DNA of 64,000 nucleotides from Tetramitus jugosus. Lineage: Eukaryota; Heterolobosea; Eutetramitea; Acrasida; Vahlkampfiidae. Positions 1 through 9,267 of the stretch are shown here, in pieces (within the stretch, counting starts at the first letter, position 1; each line of letters begins with the position of its first letter). A model generated the notes under the pieces. That model was not told the DNA's origin. It was given only the letters and a program-made list of their open reading frames with translations, and ran no database searches. The stretch is taken from the NCBI GenBank assembly GCA_937625935.1, contig OW569345.1, positions 124,001 through 188,000 on the forward strand. The letters are read 5' to 3'. The position numbers and the translations under genes are program-made.

Positions 1-208
1 CATAGTTGAAGAAGAGTGGATCTCTCTTATCTCCTTGGAATAGGAACTTCTTTCTCTCTTCGTCCTTGACAGCCGCACTGAGCGTGCTTGGCTTCTCCAG
101 TACTCTTGATTGCAGATACTGAACACCAAAGGATAGTCCAACAATGAAAGTGAAGAGACCCAATTGTCTCATTGGATAGGGAACAGTTTTGTTGTTAGGA
201 GTGGACAT
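1..208 (-). CDS. Small single-span membrane protein, C-terminus beyond the window
   Basis: The reading frame opens with ATG at 208 and is still open at base 1, so 69 residues are visible and the rest is missing. The N-terminus is short and polar (MSTPNNKTVPYPMRQLG), followed by one hydrophobic span at about residues 16-32 (LFTFIVGLSFGV). A charged segment rich in Lys, Glu and Arg comes next. This layout suits a small inner-membrane subunit or assembly factor, but I do not recognise the family and assign no function. It is divergent from the SR-factor gene starting at 620, so the two share a 411-bp upstream region. Confidence 0.55.
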   Translation of the reverse strand, partial: MSTPNNKTVPYPMRQLGLFTFIVGLSFGVQYLQSRVLEKPSTLSAAVKDEERKKFLFQGDKRDPLFFNY

Positions 209-619
209 TCTTTATTTCAGATGAGTATAGTACAGTTAGTAGTGTTTTATAGTACAATAATTGAGGGTTGGTTGGGTAGAAATCGGTTGTTGTAGTGTTT
301 TCTGATTGGGTTCGCTCTCCAGATTTCTAAAATAAATACTGGCAGCACACGGTAAGTTCCCCTTACTGTAGTGACGTCGCACGTCCACAACGAAGAAGCT
401 GCGTCAACCATCATTACACATATTGGAAGGAAGCTTCAACCGGTTTGATCTCAATCTTAAATTAACTTTTTTGACGGCCCGACTCTCAGACTCCGCTTCA
501 AGCTTTTTTCCTTCCAAGCGCAAAAAACCACAAAAAACCACAACCATTCACGTTCACAAATCAAAAAACACGTGATTCAGAGATACACACATACACACAA
601 CGAAATTGAAATAGAAAAA
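209..619. promoter_or_regulatory. Divergent intergenic region between membrane protein and SR factor genes
   Basis: No reading frame here looks coding. The stretch holds a TGACGTC (CRE-like half palindrome) near 372-378 and a run of A-rich, C-rich sequence just before the SR start codon. The region must carry both promoters because the flanking genes diverge. The CRE-like match is short and may be chance. Confidence 0.3.
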
Positions 620-1925
620 ATGACAGAATTGTTTGTGGGTAATTTGACTCCTAATGTTTCACCTCAAGACTTGAAAAGCGCGTTTGAAAAGTTTGGAAAA
701 TTGGTGAGATGCGATTTGAAGAAACGTTTTAGAGATAGCTTTGCTTTTGTATCATATGAGAATGAGAGTGATGCCATGAAGGCAATCGAAGAATTGAATG
801 GTACTGAGATTAGAGATGCTAAAATTAATATTGAGATCACAAAGTCTAAACCAAGAGTCAGAGGAGGCAGAAGAGAAGATGAAGTGAACAACAGTACCAC
901 TAGCAGTGGTAACAACAGAGGAAGAGACACCAGTAGACCATCAAGGTATGTTTCTTTTTCGTCATTAATGCAGCATGTTTCCATTGGAATATGGTGAGTG
1001 AGTCCAATTGGTGAGAGTGAATGATGCTGACAAACACTTCTTTTTTGTTGTTGTTGTTGTTGTTGATCCGATTGTTGTTTTGCTTCCGTGTTGTTGGGTT
1101 ACTGCATGATTGATCAACAAAGCAGAAGGTACAGTCCATCATCATCATCATCATCATCACACAGAAGAGTCAGAGTGTCTCCTGGCAGAGGTCGCTCACC
1201 AAGAAGTCCTTCGAGACACTATGATTCGAGAAGTAGTCCTTCGAGAAGACGCTCTCCTGGTAGAAGTCCATCGTATGTTGTTGTTATTATTGTTGTTGTT
1301 GTTGTTGTTGTTGTGTATAGCTATATTGCTTTTTTGTCAAGTTTCTGTGCGCCTGATGTGAATGCAAGCACAAGCAAACAAAAAATAATTGATTTTAACT
1401 CTAACACCATCACATGCAAACACAATCAACAGAAGAAGAGATTATTCACCAAGAAGCAGAAGAAGAGATTATTCTCCTGATAGCAGAAGAGACTACTCCC
1501 CAAGAAGAGATCAGAGCAGCAGAAGAAGACACTACTCCCCTAGAAGAGACGACTCTCCTCGCAGATCATCCTCATCCAGAAGAAGTGATGATTACTCTCC
1601 ATCCAGATCCAGAGGCAGAGACAGAAGAAGAGATGAAAGCAGCAGCAAAAGAAGAAGAAGATCAGAATCGTATGACAATGAAAAGCGCTCCTCTCGCTCA
1701 TCACCTTCCAGAGCTTCTGACAGAGAGAGTGACACTGACTATGACAGAAAGAGAGCAAAGAGGGATGAGAGAAGTCCTGTGAGAGATATAGATGTAACAA
1801 CAAAGAGTGGAAACGGTGATGACTCAGACAAGAATCACAACAATAACAACGTCAAGAACAAGAATGACACCCACGGTGAAAACAGAGAAAAGTCAGCTGC
1901 AGGTTCAGAGTCTGGTGAAGAATAA
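620..1925 (+). CDS. SR-family splicing factor (RRM plus RS domain), three exons
   Basis: Exons are 620-945, 1126-1272 and 1433-1925. Donors are GTATGT and acceptors are CAG, and the frames join cleanly to give 321 residues. Residues 1-80 form one RRM with RNP2 (LFVGNL) and RNP1 (DSFAFVSY). A short Gly/Arg hinge leads to a long RS domain with many RRDYSPRS-like and SRRRSPGRSP repeats and an acidic, Asn-rich tail. By family knowledge it binds exonic enhancers and recruits U1/U2 components in the nucleus. ATG at 620 was chosen because RNP2 begins three residues later. Both introns carry TTG repeats, and the exon 2 acceptor is a tandem CAGAAG that could add or drop one Arg. The exact SR orthologue cannot be named. 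Confidence 0.9.
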
Positions 1926-2228
1926 GATTATCGTGAAGAACATTGCCAACGGTGAGAATCCTGTTCCTTCCTTAGCAAGCCAAATCAATTGAATGAATCC
2001 AAACTCCCAATACAATGCCCACCCGCCACCAACCAACCTGTACAATCAAAAAGCATCCTCCATCCGTCCGTTTCCCATCCAACAGTACACTTTCCGAGTC
2101 CATTATTGTCTCCTTTGGACCCAAAGCCATGCGCCAACCAACCATAACGAACCTCGAAACTTCCCACAAGACAAATTTTTCGTTTGGAGTGGGGTGAAGT
2201 TGACTATTTGAAATATCTAAATATAGAA
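1926..2228. other. Intergenic region between SR factor and tRNA-Ile
   Basis: About 300 bases. They hold the 3' flank of the SR gene and the 5' flank of tRNA-Ile. Short open frames exist on both strands near 1972-2211, but they overlap one another, have no recognisable domain and no clear start context. No retroelement tail or oligo-A tract lies upstream of this tRNA, unlike the two other tRNA genes in the window. Confidence 0.4.
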
Positions 2229-2301
2229 GGTCGTTTAGCTCAGTCGGTAGAGCGTTGGTCTAATAAGCCATTGGTCGCAGGTTCGATCCCTGCAACGACC
2301 A
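2229..2301 (+). tRNA. tRNA-Ile (anticodon AAT)
   Basis: A complete 73-nt cloverleaf without intron. The acceptor GGTCGTT pairs with AACGACC, the D arm is GCTC/GAGC, the T arm is GCAGG-TTCGATC-CCTGC, and the discriminator is A. The anticodon loop is CTAATAA, giving AAT (read as IAU), which is isoleucine. The anticodon stem has a T-T mismatch at 27-43 and a G-T pair at 31-39. The A and B boxes for RNA polymerase III are intact. Confidence 0.95.
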
Positions 2302-2304
2302 TCC

Positions 2305-2309
2305 TTTTT
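2305..2309 (+). terminator. Pol III terminator of tRNA-Ile
   Basis: A run of five T starting four bases after the discriminator base, the normal RNA polymerase III stop. Confidence 0.8.
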
Positions 2310-2405
2310 GAAAATCGCTATTCTGCAATCTTGTACTGTGGATTGAAAAGTACATCCGAATCGAGCAGAATAAAACTGATAAGGTCTGATAAGGTTCCAA
2401 ATCTT

Positions 2406-5243
2406 TTATGTATGGATCATGATCTCTAGAGCTGGATATTCTGTATGGAGTTCATCGTAGAGAGAAATGGGCTCGGGAGGTGGTTCGTCATCTAAATAAA
2501 AATTCAACTTAAAAGTCACAGCTTTCAACTTTGGAATTTGTTGCACCAATGACTTCAATGTGTCCCTAATTTGTGTTGGAGCCAGAGACACTACCTTCAA
2601 TTCGAGTCGCTCAAGTTCAGGGAACAGAGACAAGGATTGTAATGTACCGGCAATAATTGCGCTATCCCAGTGATGGTAAGAATAATTCATCATACATAAG
2701 GTTTTAAGGCAGGGATACATAATGCCATTGGGATTCAAAAGTCCAGTCACCTCCAATGATTGAATAGTCTGAGCAATACATGAGGGTAGTGTGAGATGGA
2801 TAACTTGATTCTGTGATAGTCTCAATGTTTTCAAGCTACAGAGATTGAGAGATTGCATCATTGACTCGTTTGAAGGTTTGAATGTTAAGTTGTCAAAGTT
2901 AATGTCGTCCAAATGAGTCCATGAGTTGAGTGCTTTTATCATTTCCAACTCTGTGTCAGGTTCCAGACTATTGATAGATAAAAGTGAGAGACGTTCGATA
3001 TTCGGAACTAACGTGCTCAATAACTTAAATGGTATACAATTCGATCCGTTTGGCAATCTGCTAATGGTAAGTTCTCTTACAGATGTATTCACTTTCTCCT
3101 TGCTCCAGAGCTCCCCATCAAATGTGGAGCTATCAAAAATAACATGTTCAAACATAATACATTCGAGGTTGATTGAGGAGTCTGTGAAAACATCCACGAG
3201 GAATTGTTGAGAAATCTCACAATTGTTGAGGTGCAATTGTCGTAGCATTTTCGAACCAACATTGATAAACGACCGCGGTGTGTGGTACGAGCTCACCAAA
3301 CTGTTCGTTGATAAGGCGAGTGTCTGAATCTTGGGACAATCAATAATATTTAGCTGTGCCAGCGAATTCGAGGACTTCATATCTAACACAGAGAGTACTG
3401 GACAATTCTCTATGTGACATTGAAGAAGCTCCCTTCCTGAACAAAAAAGCTTCGCTAACTTGATGCATGAGAGTAGCTTAAGAGAAACTGCTGAAGTGGG
3501 TGGAACGAAGTCATACATGTTTGGACATGATATCGTGACATTAGATACGGAGCATGAAAATAAATTCACAGACATCAGAGAGGGGGAGTAAATATCGACC
3601 GATAGACTCCTTCCACGGAGAGCCAAAGTGTGAAGCTTTGGAAGCTTTCTAAAATCGATATTCACACTACTCTCAATCGCCAAATCCTTCAAGTTGTACA
3701 ATGATTCAATGTACTGCACAGTGGTTGGACCTATGGCCGTTGATGAGAGATGCAATTTGGTCAAACAAGTGCAACCATCGATATTGGCAACACCTCCTTG
3801 ATTTCTCACCCGTACATCGAGAGAGTGGATTGTTTTGTGCTTGGAAACTATGTTGCATATCCTTTGGAAAGTGTTGGGATAGATGGAGGGTCTTCCAACA
3901 GTAAGACTCCTTAATGATAGATTGCTTGCTTCATACATCTTATCCAAGCAGTGCTTGATAAAGAGGCTATTCAATTCTTCATTCCATTCTTCTGGCCCGA
4001 ATGATAAATGTTCGAGAGAGGTTGCTCTTCCAATTGCAGATACAATAGCTTCAACTAGCATTTGGGTCATAGAACTCATCACATTGGAAATACGAATATC
4101 CAAATACACCAACTTTTCCATATTGCACTGGTTCATCTGATCTACAATGTACTGAATCGTATCTGTCTCTGAATCCAGTGACTCAAAATTGATACCAACA
4201 TTAAGATGACGTAGATTAGGCATCGTCTGCAGTGCCAAGATGAGATAGAGCGATGAAGTATGACGTTTCACCACTAATTTCTCCAATTGATTGAAGAATG
4301 TCAAGTCAGGAGATGCTCTGAGACATTGCTTATGAACCACTTCAGGGGTCAACAATTCCTCACCATAATCCATGCCTCCATAATTTGCTTCGTCTTCTTC
4401 ATCACTCTCCTCTTCTTCTTCTCCTTCCCTGTACTTTCGTCTCAGTTCTCTAGGCAACACAAATGACGTCTCATCGATCACTAATGACTTCAAGTTTGTA
4501 AAACTTTGCAACACTTCCACTATCTTGTACGACTTTGATGTTCCCAAATCGAAAGACTTCAATTGTGGAAAGCATGCAGCCAATCGGGACAAGTACCTCT
4601 TATCACTGATCGCATTACCGAGGTAAGCAATGTTGGACACGGACAAATTCTTAACTCTGTTGACAGAGGAACCATTGGTCTCATTTCGAGCGTTATCTCT
4701 AATCATTCGTTCTGTTGCTCTCGATGCAATGTGCAGCAACAGTGTAAATGACATCTCACCCGATATCGCAACACTCTCCAACAGTGCTTCATTGCGTATC
4801 ATCTGATCAAAATACCGCAGAGCTTTTCTCTCTGTCCAACCATAGGACTTGAAGTGTTGAGCCTCACTGTACATTACTTGATGAGTATCATCAGGTGAAG
4901 CAAACGTGGTCAATGCTACACTCTTGGACAAGGCATAGTACCACTGTTTACACACGAATTGGCCCAGAATCACATCATCCGAAGTCAAAAAATGAAAAAT
5001 ACTGGCTAGCAAGTTGTCTGTGAGAAAACGACGCACGTAGACACGTTCCTTGTCATCCTCCTCACCATTGCCACTCGTGCCACCATTCAAAACAACAGAC
5101 CGTGACAAATTGGTTTGACTGTAGAATTGAGTTTTCAATTGCTCAACTAGGTCAGAATTGGACTGTTGTTGCTTGAGTTTTTTGGCTAATGGAGCTCCAT
5201 TACTCTCCGGAGCTACCTGGTTGTCATCCAGTGCTCTCTTCAT
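2406..5243 (-). CDS. F-box/LRR protein, copy A
   Basis: A 945-residue protein. The N-terminus is short and basic (KRALDD... AKKLKQQQ), then an F-box lies at about residues 70-112 (RRFLTDNLLASIFHFL...). The rest is leucine-rich repeats of irregular length, broken by an acidic linker (EGEEEEESDEEDE) near residue 275. F-box/LRR proteins are usually substrate adaptors of SCF ubiquitin ligases, but the substrate cannot be told from sequence. The closest relative is copy B at 49080-52061. Copy A lacks about 48 residues that B has after the KQQQ motif, in frame. It shares a 160-bp divergent promoter with the PRKRIP1-like gene. Confidence 0.88.
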   Translation of the reverse strand: MKRALDDNQVAPESNGAPLAKKLKQQQSNSDLVEQLKTQFYSQTNLSRSVVLNGGTSGNGEEDDKERVYVRRFLTDNLLASIFHFLTSDDVILGQFVCKQWYYALSKSVALTTFASPDDTHQVMYSEAQHFKSYGWTERKALRYFDQMIRNEALLESVAISGEMSFTLLLHIASRATERMIRDNARNETNGSSVNRVKNLSVSNIAYLGNAISDKRYLSRLAACFPQLKSFDLGTSKSYKIVEVLQSFTNLKSLVIDETSFVLPRELRRKYREGEEEEESDEEDEANYGGMDYGEELLTPEVVHKQCLRASPDLTFFNQLEKLVVKRHTSSLYLILALQTMPNLRHLNVGINFESLDSETDTIQYIVDQMNQCNMEKLVYLDIRISNVMSSMTQMLVEAIVSAIGRATSLEHLSFGPEEWNEELNSLFIKHCLDKMYEASNLSLRSLTVGRPSIYPNTFQRICNIVSKHKTIHSLDVRVRNQGGVANIDGCTCLTKLHLSSTAIGPTTVQYIESLYNLKDLAIESSVNIDFRKLPKLHTLALRGRSLSVDIYSPSLMSVNLFSCSVSNVTISCPNMYDFVPPTSAVSLKLLSCIKLAKLFCSGRELLQCHIENCPVLSVLDMKSSNSLAQLNIIDCPKIQTLALSTNSLVSSYHTPRSFINVGSKMLRQLHLNNCEISQQFLVDVFTDSSINLECIMFEHVIFDSSTFDGELWSKEKVNTSVRELTISRLPNGSNCIPFKLLSTLVPNIERLSLLSINSLEPDTELEMIKALNSWTHLDDINFDNLTFKPSNESMMQSLNLCSLKTLRLSQNQVIHLTLPSCIAQTIQSLEVTGLLNPNGIMYPCLKTLCMMNYSYHHWDSAIIAGTLQSLSLFPELERLELKVVSLAPTQIRDTLKSLVQQIPKLKAVTFKLNFYLDDEPPPEPISLYDELHTEYPALEIMIHT

Positions 5244-5403
5244 CTCTTTTGTCTATTCAACATCTTTAAAAGGGTTTTAAAAGTCAACAAAATGCTGGAA
5301 GGCGGCAACGCGATTAAGCCGACAAAACGCCCGAATTTCTTCAATGAAGCATGCGATAAAAAGCGATCACACAGACAGACACAGAAAACAACGAATTCGC
5401 AAC
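5244..5403. promoter_or_regulatory. Short bidirectional promoter, block A
   Basis: Only 160 bases separate the head-to-head start codons of the F-box/LRR and PRKRIP1-like genes. The same spacer is present at 48917-49079 in block B. In B a 2-base deletion destroys an upstream in-frame ATG (at 5344 in A), which argues that translation of the PRKRIP1-like gene starts at 5404. Confidence 0.6.
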
Positions 5404-6021
5404 ATGTCCTCATCGTCTGACCCTACGGCCGATGTTCCACTGATACACAGAGCCGATCTAGAAATTAAACAAACCAGTTCTTCCACTGCCGGTGCTGGTT
5501 CCGGAGAATTTCACACCTATGGAAAGCTTCGAAAGAAGCAAATGATGAGAGAAGAGCAAATGGAGCTCGAATGGAAACAGGAACGAGCAGAAAAGGAGTT
5601 TAATGAGAAACTGGAGCAGAGAAAACTGGAGATTGAAGAGAAGCGAATAAGCAAAGCTCTCAAACGAAAGAGGAAAAAGGAAAAGAAGAACAAGCCAGAA
5701 AAAGAAGAGGCAGCTGACTCACGTGAACAGCAACAACAACAAGATTTACGAGATGACACATCTGTGGAGGAGGAGGAGAAGAAGAATGGTGGTGATCAGA
5801 TAACTGCTCCAGATCAAGTTCAAGAACAACAAGAACAGCAAGAACAGCAGAAGAGTGAAAAGAATGATCAACTACAACAGCAGCAGCACAACACAAATAA
5901 GAAGCGAAAGAGGATAAGGAAAAAGCCAAAGGTGCAACATGAAGAAAGTAACAACCATCAGCAGCAACAACAAGATGATCTTGAGAGCTCACACGAAAAA
6001 AAATCCTCAAAAACAAAGTAA
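5404..6021 (+). CDS. PRKRIP1-like (DUF1168) spliceosome-associated protein, copy A
   Basis: A 205-residue protein with the conserved DUF1168 core. The signature GAGSGEFHTYGKLRKK is at about residues 30-45, followed by a long charged helix (REEQMELEWKQERAEKEFNEK) and a Lys/Arg-rich nuclear segment (KALKRKRKKEKK). The C-terminus is Gln/Glu rich. In other eukaryotes PRKRIP1 is a helical component of catalytic spliceosomes. The frame stays open upstream to an ATG at 5344, but copy B breaks that extension, so 5404 is preferred. The paralogue at 48341-48916 has a different C-terminus. Confidence 0.8.
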   Translation: MSSSSDPTADVPLIHRADLEIKQTSSSTAGAGSGEFHTYGKLRKKQMMREEQMELEWKQERAEKEFNEKLEQRKLEIEEKRISKALKRKRKKEKKNKPEKEEAADSREQQQQQDLRDDTSVEEEEKKNGGDQITAPDQVQEQQEQQEQQKSEKNDQLQQQQHNTNKKRKRIRKKPKVQHEESNNHQQQQQDDLESSHEKKSSKTK

Positions 6022-6050
6022 AATAAACAATAATAATAATAAGCAGCAGA

Positions 6051-6959
6051 ATGAGTCACAACAACAGCTGCGCACCACCAGTCGTGGCCACTGAACAAAT
6101 CCAACAACAATTGCAATCTGTGCTTTCCACATTGCAACAACAAGGCATCAAGGGTGACGATATCGATACTGCAAAGTATGAACACATTCTCCATCCCAAC
6201 AACAATGAACACTTGAATGATCACTTGGAGGAACAAAAAGAGAAGCACAAGCCTATTGAGTCATACATTGATCACACAGTTCTCAAGCCAAATGCCACTC
6301 TGAAAGATATTGAACAATTGTGTCAAGAGGCCATTGATCACCACTTTTATGCTGTATGTGTTAATTTGTGTCGATTGGAGACTTGTGTGGACAAGTTGAA
6401 GGGATCAGGTGTCAAGACGGCAGTTGTCGTTGGTTTTCCTCTCGGTGCCACTTCCACTCTTGTTAAAGTACAGGAGACGAGTGAGGCACTTCAACTGGGT
6501 GCCAATGAAATTGATATGGTTATCAATGTGGGTAAGCTGTTGGATGGAGAATATGCTTTCGTCTATCAAGAAATTAAGCAATTGGCACAGCTCTGTAACA
6601 CTCACGGTGCAAAATTGAAGGTTATTCTGGAGACGAGTCAGTTGCCAAGTGATATGGTGTTGATTGATGCCTGTTTGTTGTGTTTGTTGGCTGGTGCTCA
6701 CTTTGTAAAGACGTGCACGGGTTTCATGGGCGGTGGCGCAACGTTGGAGCATGTATTGCTGATGAGAAGAGTCGTCGGTTTCAAGAGTGGTGTTCAAGTC
6801 AAGGCATCAGGTGGCGTCAGAAGCTATCCAGATGCACATCGTTTGATCCAAGAGGGATACATTGACCGTATTGGAACGAGCTCTGGTATTGCCATTATCA
6901 GTGGTTCCAAGCAACAAACAGCCAACAATAGTAGTAGCTCTAACCCAGATGCCTATTGA
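6051..6959 (+). CDS. deoC: Deoxyribose-phosphate aldolase
   Basis: 302 residues. A Gln/Asn-rich N-terminal extension of about 75 residues precedes the DeoC TIM barrel, which opens with IESYIDHTVLKP. The Schiff-base lysine lies in HFVKTCTGF (Lys220); the usual FVKTSTGF has Ser where this has Cys. A second conserved lysine is in VQVKASGGVR, and GVRSYPDAH follows as expected. The enzyme splits 2-deoxyribose-5-phosphate into glyceraldehyde-3-phosphate and acetaldehyde during deoxynucleoside catabolism. It starts 29 bases after the PRKRIP1-like gene on the same strand. A broken fragment of this gene lies at 48276-48356. Confidence 0.95.
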   Translation: MSHNNSCAPPVVATEQIQQQLQSVLSTLQQQGIKGDDIDTAKYEHILHPNNNEHLNDHLEEQKEKHKPIESYIDHTVLKPNATLKDIEQLCQEAIDHHFYAVCVNLCRLETCVDKLKGSGVKTAVVVGFPLGATSTLVKVQETSEALQLGANEIDMVINVGKLLDGEYAFVYQEIKQLAQLCNTHGAKLKVILETSQLPSDMVLIDACLLCLLAGAHFVKTCTGFMGGGATLEHVLLMRRVVGFKSGVQVKASGGVRSYPDAHRLIQEGYIDRIGTSSGIAIISGSKQQTANNSSSSNPDAY

Positions 6960-6999
6960 AAAGTGATCAAATAGAATGTTAATTTTATGGCACATACAT

Positions 7000-7179
7000 T
7001 TATTTCGTTCTTGGCTCCATCCAAGGTACTGGCTTCCACTCTGTAGGAGCGTCCATGTCGAGCATGATGAAGCCTTCTTCCGGCTCCTCCACTATTCCCA
7101 ATATCACCAACAAATTGTTAGCCAGCAATACTGGCAACAACAGCAACTTCTTGTTGCTGGTGCGTCTTCCAATGGCCAT
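7000..7179 (-). CDS. Small single-span membrane protein, 59 residues
   Basis: Starts MAIGRRTSNKK, followed by a hydrophobic span (LLLLPVLLANNLLVILGIV) and then an acidic, Pro/Trp-containing tail (EEPEEGFIMLDMDAP). The pattern of a basic N-terminus, one membrane span and a short tail is typical of small mitochondrial inner-membrane subunits. I cannot name the family. It runs convergent with deoC, 40 bases after its stop. It is divergent from the small plus-strand frame that begins near 7235. Confidence 0.55.
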   Translation of the reverse strand: MAIGRRTSNKKLLLLPVLLANNLLVILGIVEEPEEGFIMLDMDAPTEWKPVPWMEPRTK

Positions 7180-7234
7180 TGTTTCTCCTTTACAACCATC
7201 AAAGATCGTAGCAACTGTCGATTGTTAATGATCC

Positions 7235-7445
7235 ATGGATGAAGAAAACAAACCCATGTGAGAATTCCTGTTTGCCCGTCCCTACGACAGTGACAGATGA
7301 CAGCGAAAGTAAAAGTAAAAGAGAATACATTCGGATGCTCAAGATGAATCCAGATGCAAGAGTTATGCCTCTTCCGTATGATATGTTTCTTCCACGAGGA
7401 GGAAATAGGATGAAGAAGAATCGACGGACAAGCAGTGAAGGATAA
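7235..7445 (+). CDS. Possible small basic protein, 54 or 68 residues
   Basis: Two models end at the same stop. An unspliced frame from ATG 7239 gives 68 residues. A two-exon model (7235-7257 and 7304-7445, with a 46-base GT-AG intron) gives 54 residues. The shared C-terminal part, REYIRMLKMNPDARVMPLPY and a basic tail, looks protein-like. It abuts the 3' end of the amidohydrolase gene (stop at 7447). I do not recognise it. Transcript data would decide between the models. Confidence 0.4.
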
Positions 7446-7446
7446 T

Positions 7447-9267
7447 TTATGGTGTTTGTAAGGAGGTAGAAGTGAACGTAAACTTACCACCGACAACAGT
7501 TCCAAGGATCGAGGTCTTTGGAATATGATCGGCATCAATTTTGAGAATGTTCTGAGATAAGATGGTCAAATCTGCCAAGTATCCCTCTTTGATCAGGCCA
7601 AATCTGTTCTGATTGAAAGATGCATAGGCTGCTGAATAAGTGTATGCTCTTAGTGCTTCTCTCACACTTATTCTTTCCACTGGATTAAATCCAGTTGGAT
7701 GAGAATTGGTTTTTCGAGTCACTGCAGTGTAAATGTTAGATATTGGATCTAACTCGGCAACAGGCCAGTCTGTACCAAGTGCCAAGATTGGAAACTCTTC
7801 ATTTACTGCCTTACCACTGTTCAATAGTGTGTTGAAAGAGAAGCTTTGCTGTGTTCTCTCAGAACCAAGGAGCCCTTCAACGTTGGCAGAATCTTCAATG
7901 AGATGACAAGGTTGAACACTTGCAATCACTCTCATATCGCCAAATCGAGGAGCATCTTTTGGATTTAAATGCTGAACGTGCTCAATTCTGAATCGATGAT
8001 CCTTTTTGATCCCTGATTCCTGGATCACTTGATCGATAATGTTGAGTAACTCATGGTTTGATCGATCTCCAATAGCGTGGACAACCATTTGAATATCATT
8101 GCCATATGCTTTCTTTGCAAATTGGAGCAACTCTTCTTGATCAATTGTTCTGAGTCCACAATTGGTTGTATTAACAAATGGCTCAAACATGTATGCAGTC
8201 TTACTGCCCAAAGATCCATCATAAAACTCTTTCAATGCTCCCCATTGAACCCAATCGTCACCTCTTCCATTAACTTGAATGTACTCGATCAATTCGTCCA
8301 AAGCTTGCATCCTTGTTGTGGCAAATATTCTGGCCTTCAAGTGCCCATTTTCTCTTGCCTTCAGGAAAGTACCTAAATCCTTCCAACTATCACCAATGTA
8401 ATTCATATTGGTAACACTAGTGATACCATTGGCGGCCAGTTGATCCATTGCAGCTCTCAGTGATTTCATATCATCCAGATCAGGAAGGATATTTTGAACA
8501 AGAGTCATTGCCTTGTCTTTCAAAATGCCTGTTGGCTCTCCAGTAACAGGATCCTTCTCGATATGACCACCTTCCATATCTAGAGTGTGACGAGTAATAC
8601 TGGCTAATTCCAATGTCTTTGAATTGACCAAGCACGAGTGAGCGTCCATACGCAGGAGATAAACAGGATAATCGGCTGTAAACTCATCGATCCATTCCTT
8701 GACAGGACTCTCTCCAACAGGGTAGTGATCTTCATTCCACTCTGCACCCAAAATCCAGTCTCCCTTCTTTAACTTGTGTCTCTGAATATGGTTTCGAACG
8801 TTCTGCACAAACTCTTGCTTGTTGTTGACATGACGCAGAGGCACACCCAAAACAGCCCTTCCTCCCAAGATCAAGTGCACATGGGCATCATGAAATCCAG
8901 GTATAATAAACCTATTCCTCCATTCTGGTTCCGATAAATCAATCACCTTCTCCACAGGTCTGCCATCAATCACCTGTCTCACATACTCGGTTGAACCTAC
9001 CGCCAAAAATTTACCGTTAACCACAGCAAATGACTCAATGTATTCTCTTGACTCTTCAAAATCTTGATTCTCTCCTTGACCGACCCAAATTTGAGGATAA
9101 TGTCCCTCTTGTGCTCTCGTATTCAATCGTCCGTTTACAACCAACAATTGAACGGGTTCTACAGTTGCCAACGACTCACTGACGGATCGTAGTGAAAGCT
9201 CAGGATAAAAGGAAAAAAGAGAAATCACAACACTCGCAAGTACAATGAAGTATGGTATCAGATTCAT
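7447..9267 (-). CDS. YtcJ-like metal-dependent amidohydrolase with N-terminal membrane anchor
   Basis: 606 residues. An N-terminal hydrophobic stretch (IPYFIVLASVVISLFSF) is a signal peptide or anchor. The amidohydrolase-3 fold follows. The metal site starts with GFHDAHVHL and continues with later conserved histidines (VVHAIGDRSNH, RIEHVQHL) and an acidic metal/catalytic motif (LGTDWPV). Relatives hydrolyse cyclic or exocyclic C-N bonds, but the substrate of this subgroup is poorly defined. The secretory start places it in the endomembrane system or outside the cell. Confidence 0.85.
   Translation of the reverse strand: MNLIPYFIVLASVVISLFSFYPELSLRSVSESLATVEPVQLLVVNGRLNTRAQEGHYPQIWVGQGENQDFEESREYIESFAVVNGKFLAVGSTEYVRQVIDGRPVEKVIDLSEPEWRNRFIIPGFHDAHVHLILGGRAVLGVPLRHVNNKQEFVQNVRNHIQRHKLKKGDWILGAEWNEDHYPVGESPVKEWIDEFTADYPVYLLRMDAHSCLVNSKTLELASITRHTLDMEGGHIEKDPVTGEPTGILKDKAMTLVQNILPDLDDMKSLRAAMDQLAANGITSVTNMNYIGDSWKDLGTFLKARENGHLKARIFATTRMQALDELIEYIQVNGRGDDWVQWGALKEFYDGSLGSKTAYMFEPFVNTTNCGLRTIDQEELLQFAKKAYGNDIQMVVHAIGDRSNHELLNIIDQVIQESGIKKDHRFRIEHVQHLNPKDAPRFGDMRVIASVQPCHLIEDSANVEGLLGSERTQQSFSFNTLLNSGKAVNEEFPILALGTDWPVAELDPISNIYTAVTRKTNSHPTGFNPVERISVREALRAYTYSAAYASFNQNRFGLIKEGYLADLTILSQNILKIDADHIPKTSILGTVVGGKFTFTSTSLQTP

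Larger units (their letters stand above)
2343..6644. repeat. Segmental duplication block A (inverted copy of 48276-52115)
   Basis: Block A holds the F-box/LRR gene, the divergent PRKRIP1-like gene and the first part of deoC. The reverse complement of 48276-52115 matches it along its length with scattered substitutions and short, mostly in-frame indels. The left edge at about 2343 is 42 bp past tRNA-Ile. The right edge at about 6644 is inside deoC. Block B lacks the stretch equal to about 5969-6561. Because block B ends in an internal fragment of a gene that is whole here, A is the likely source locus. Confidence 0.92.
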
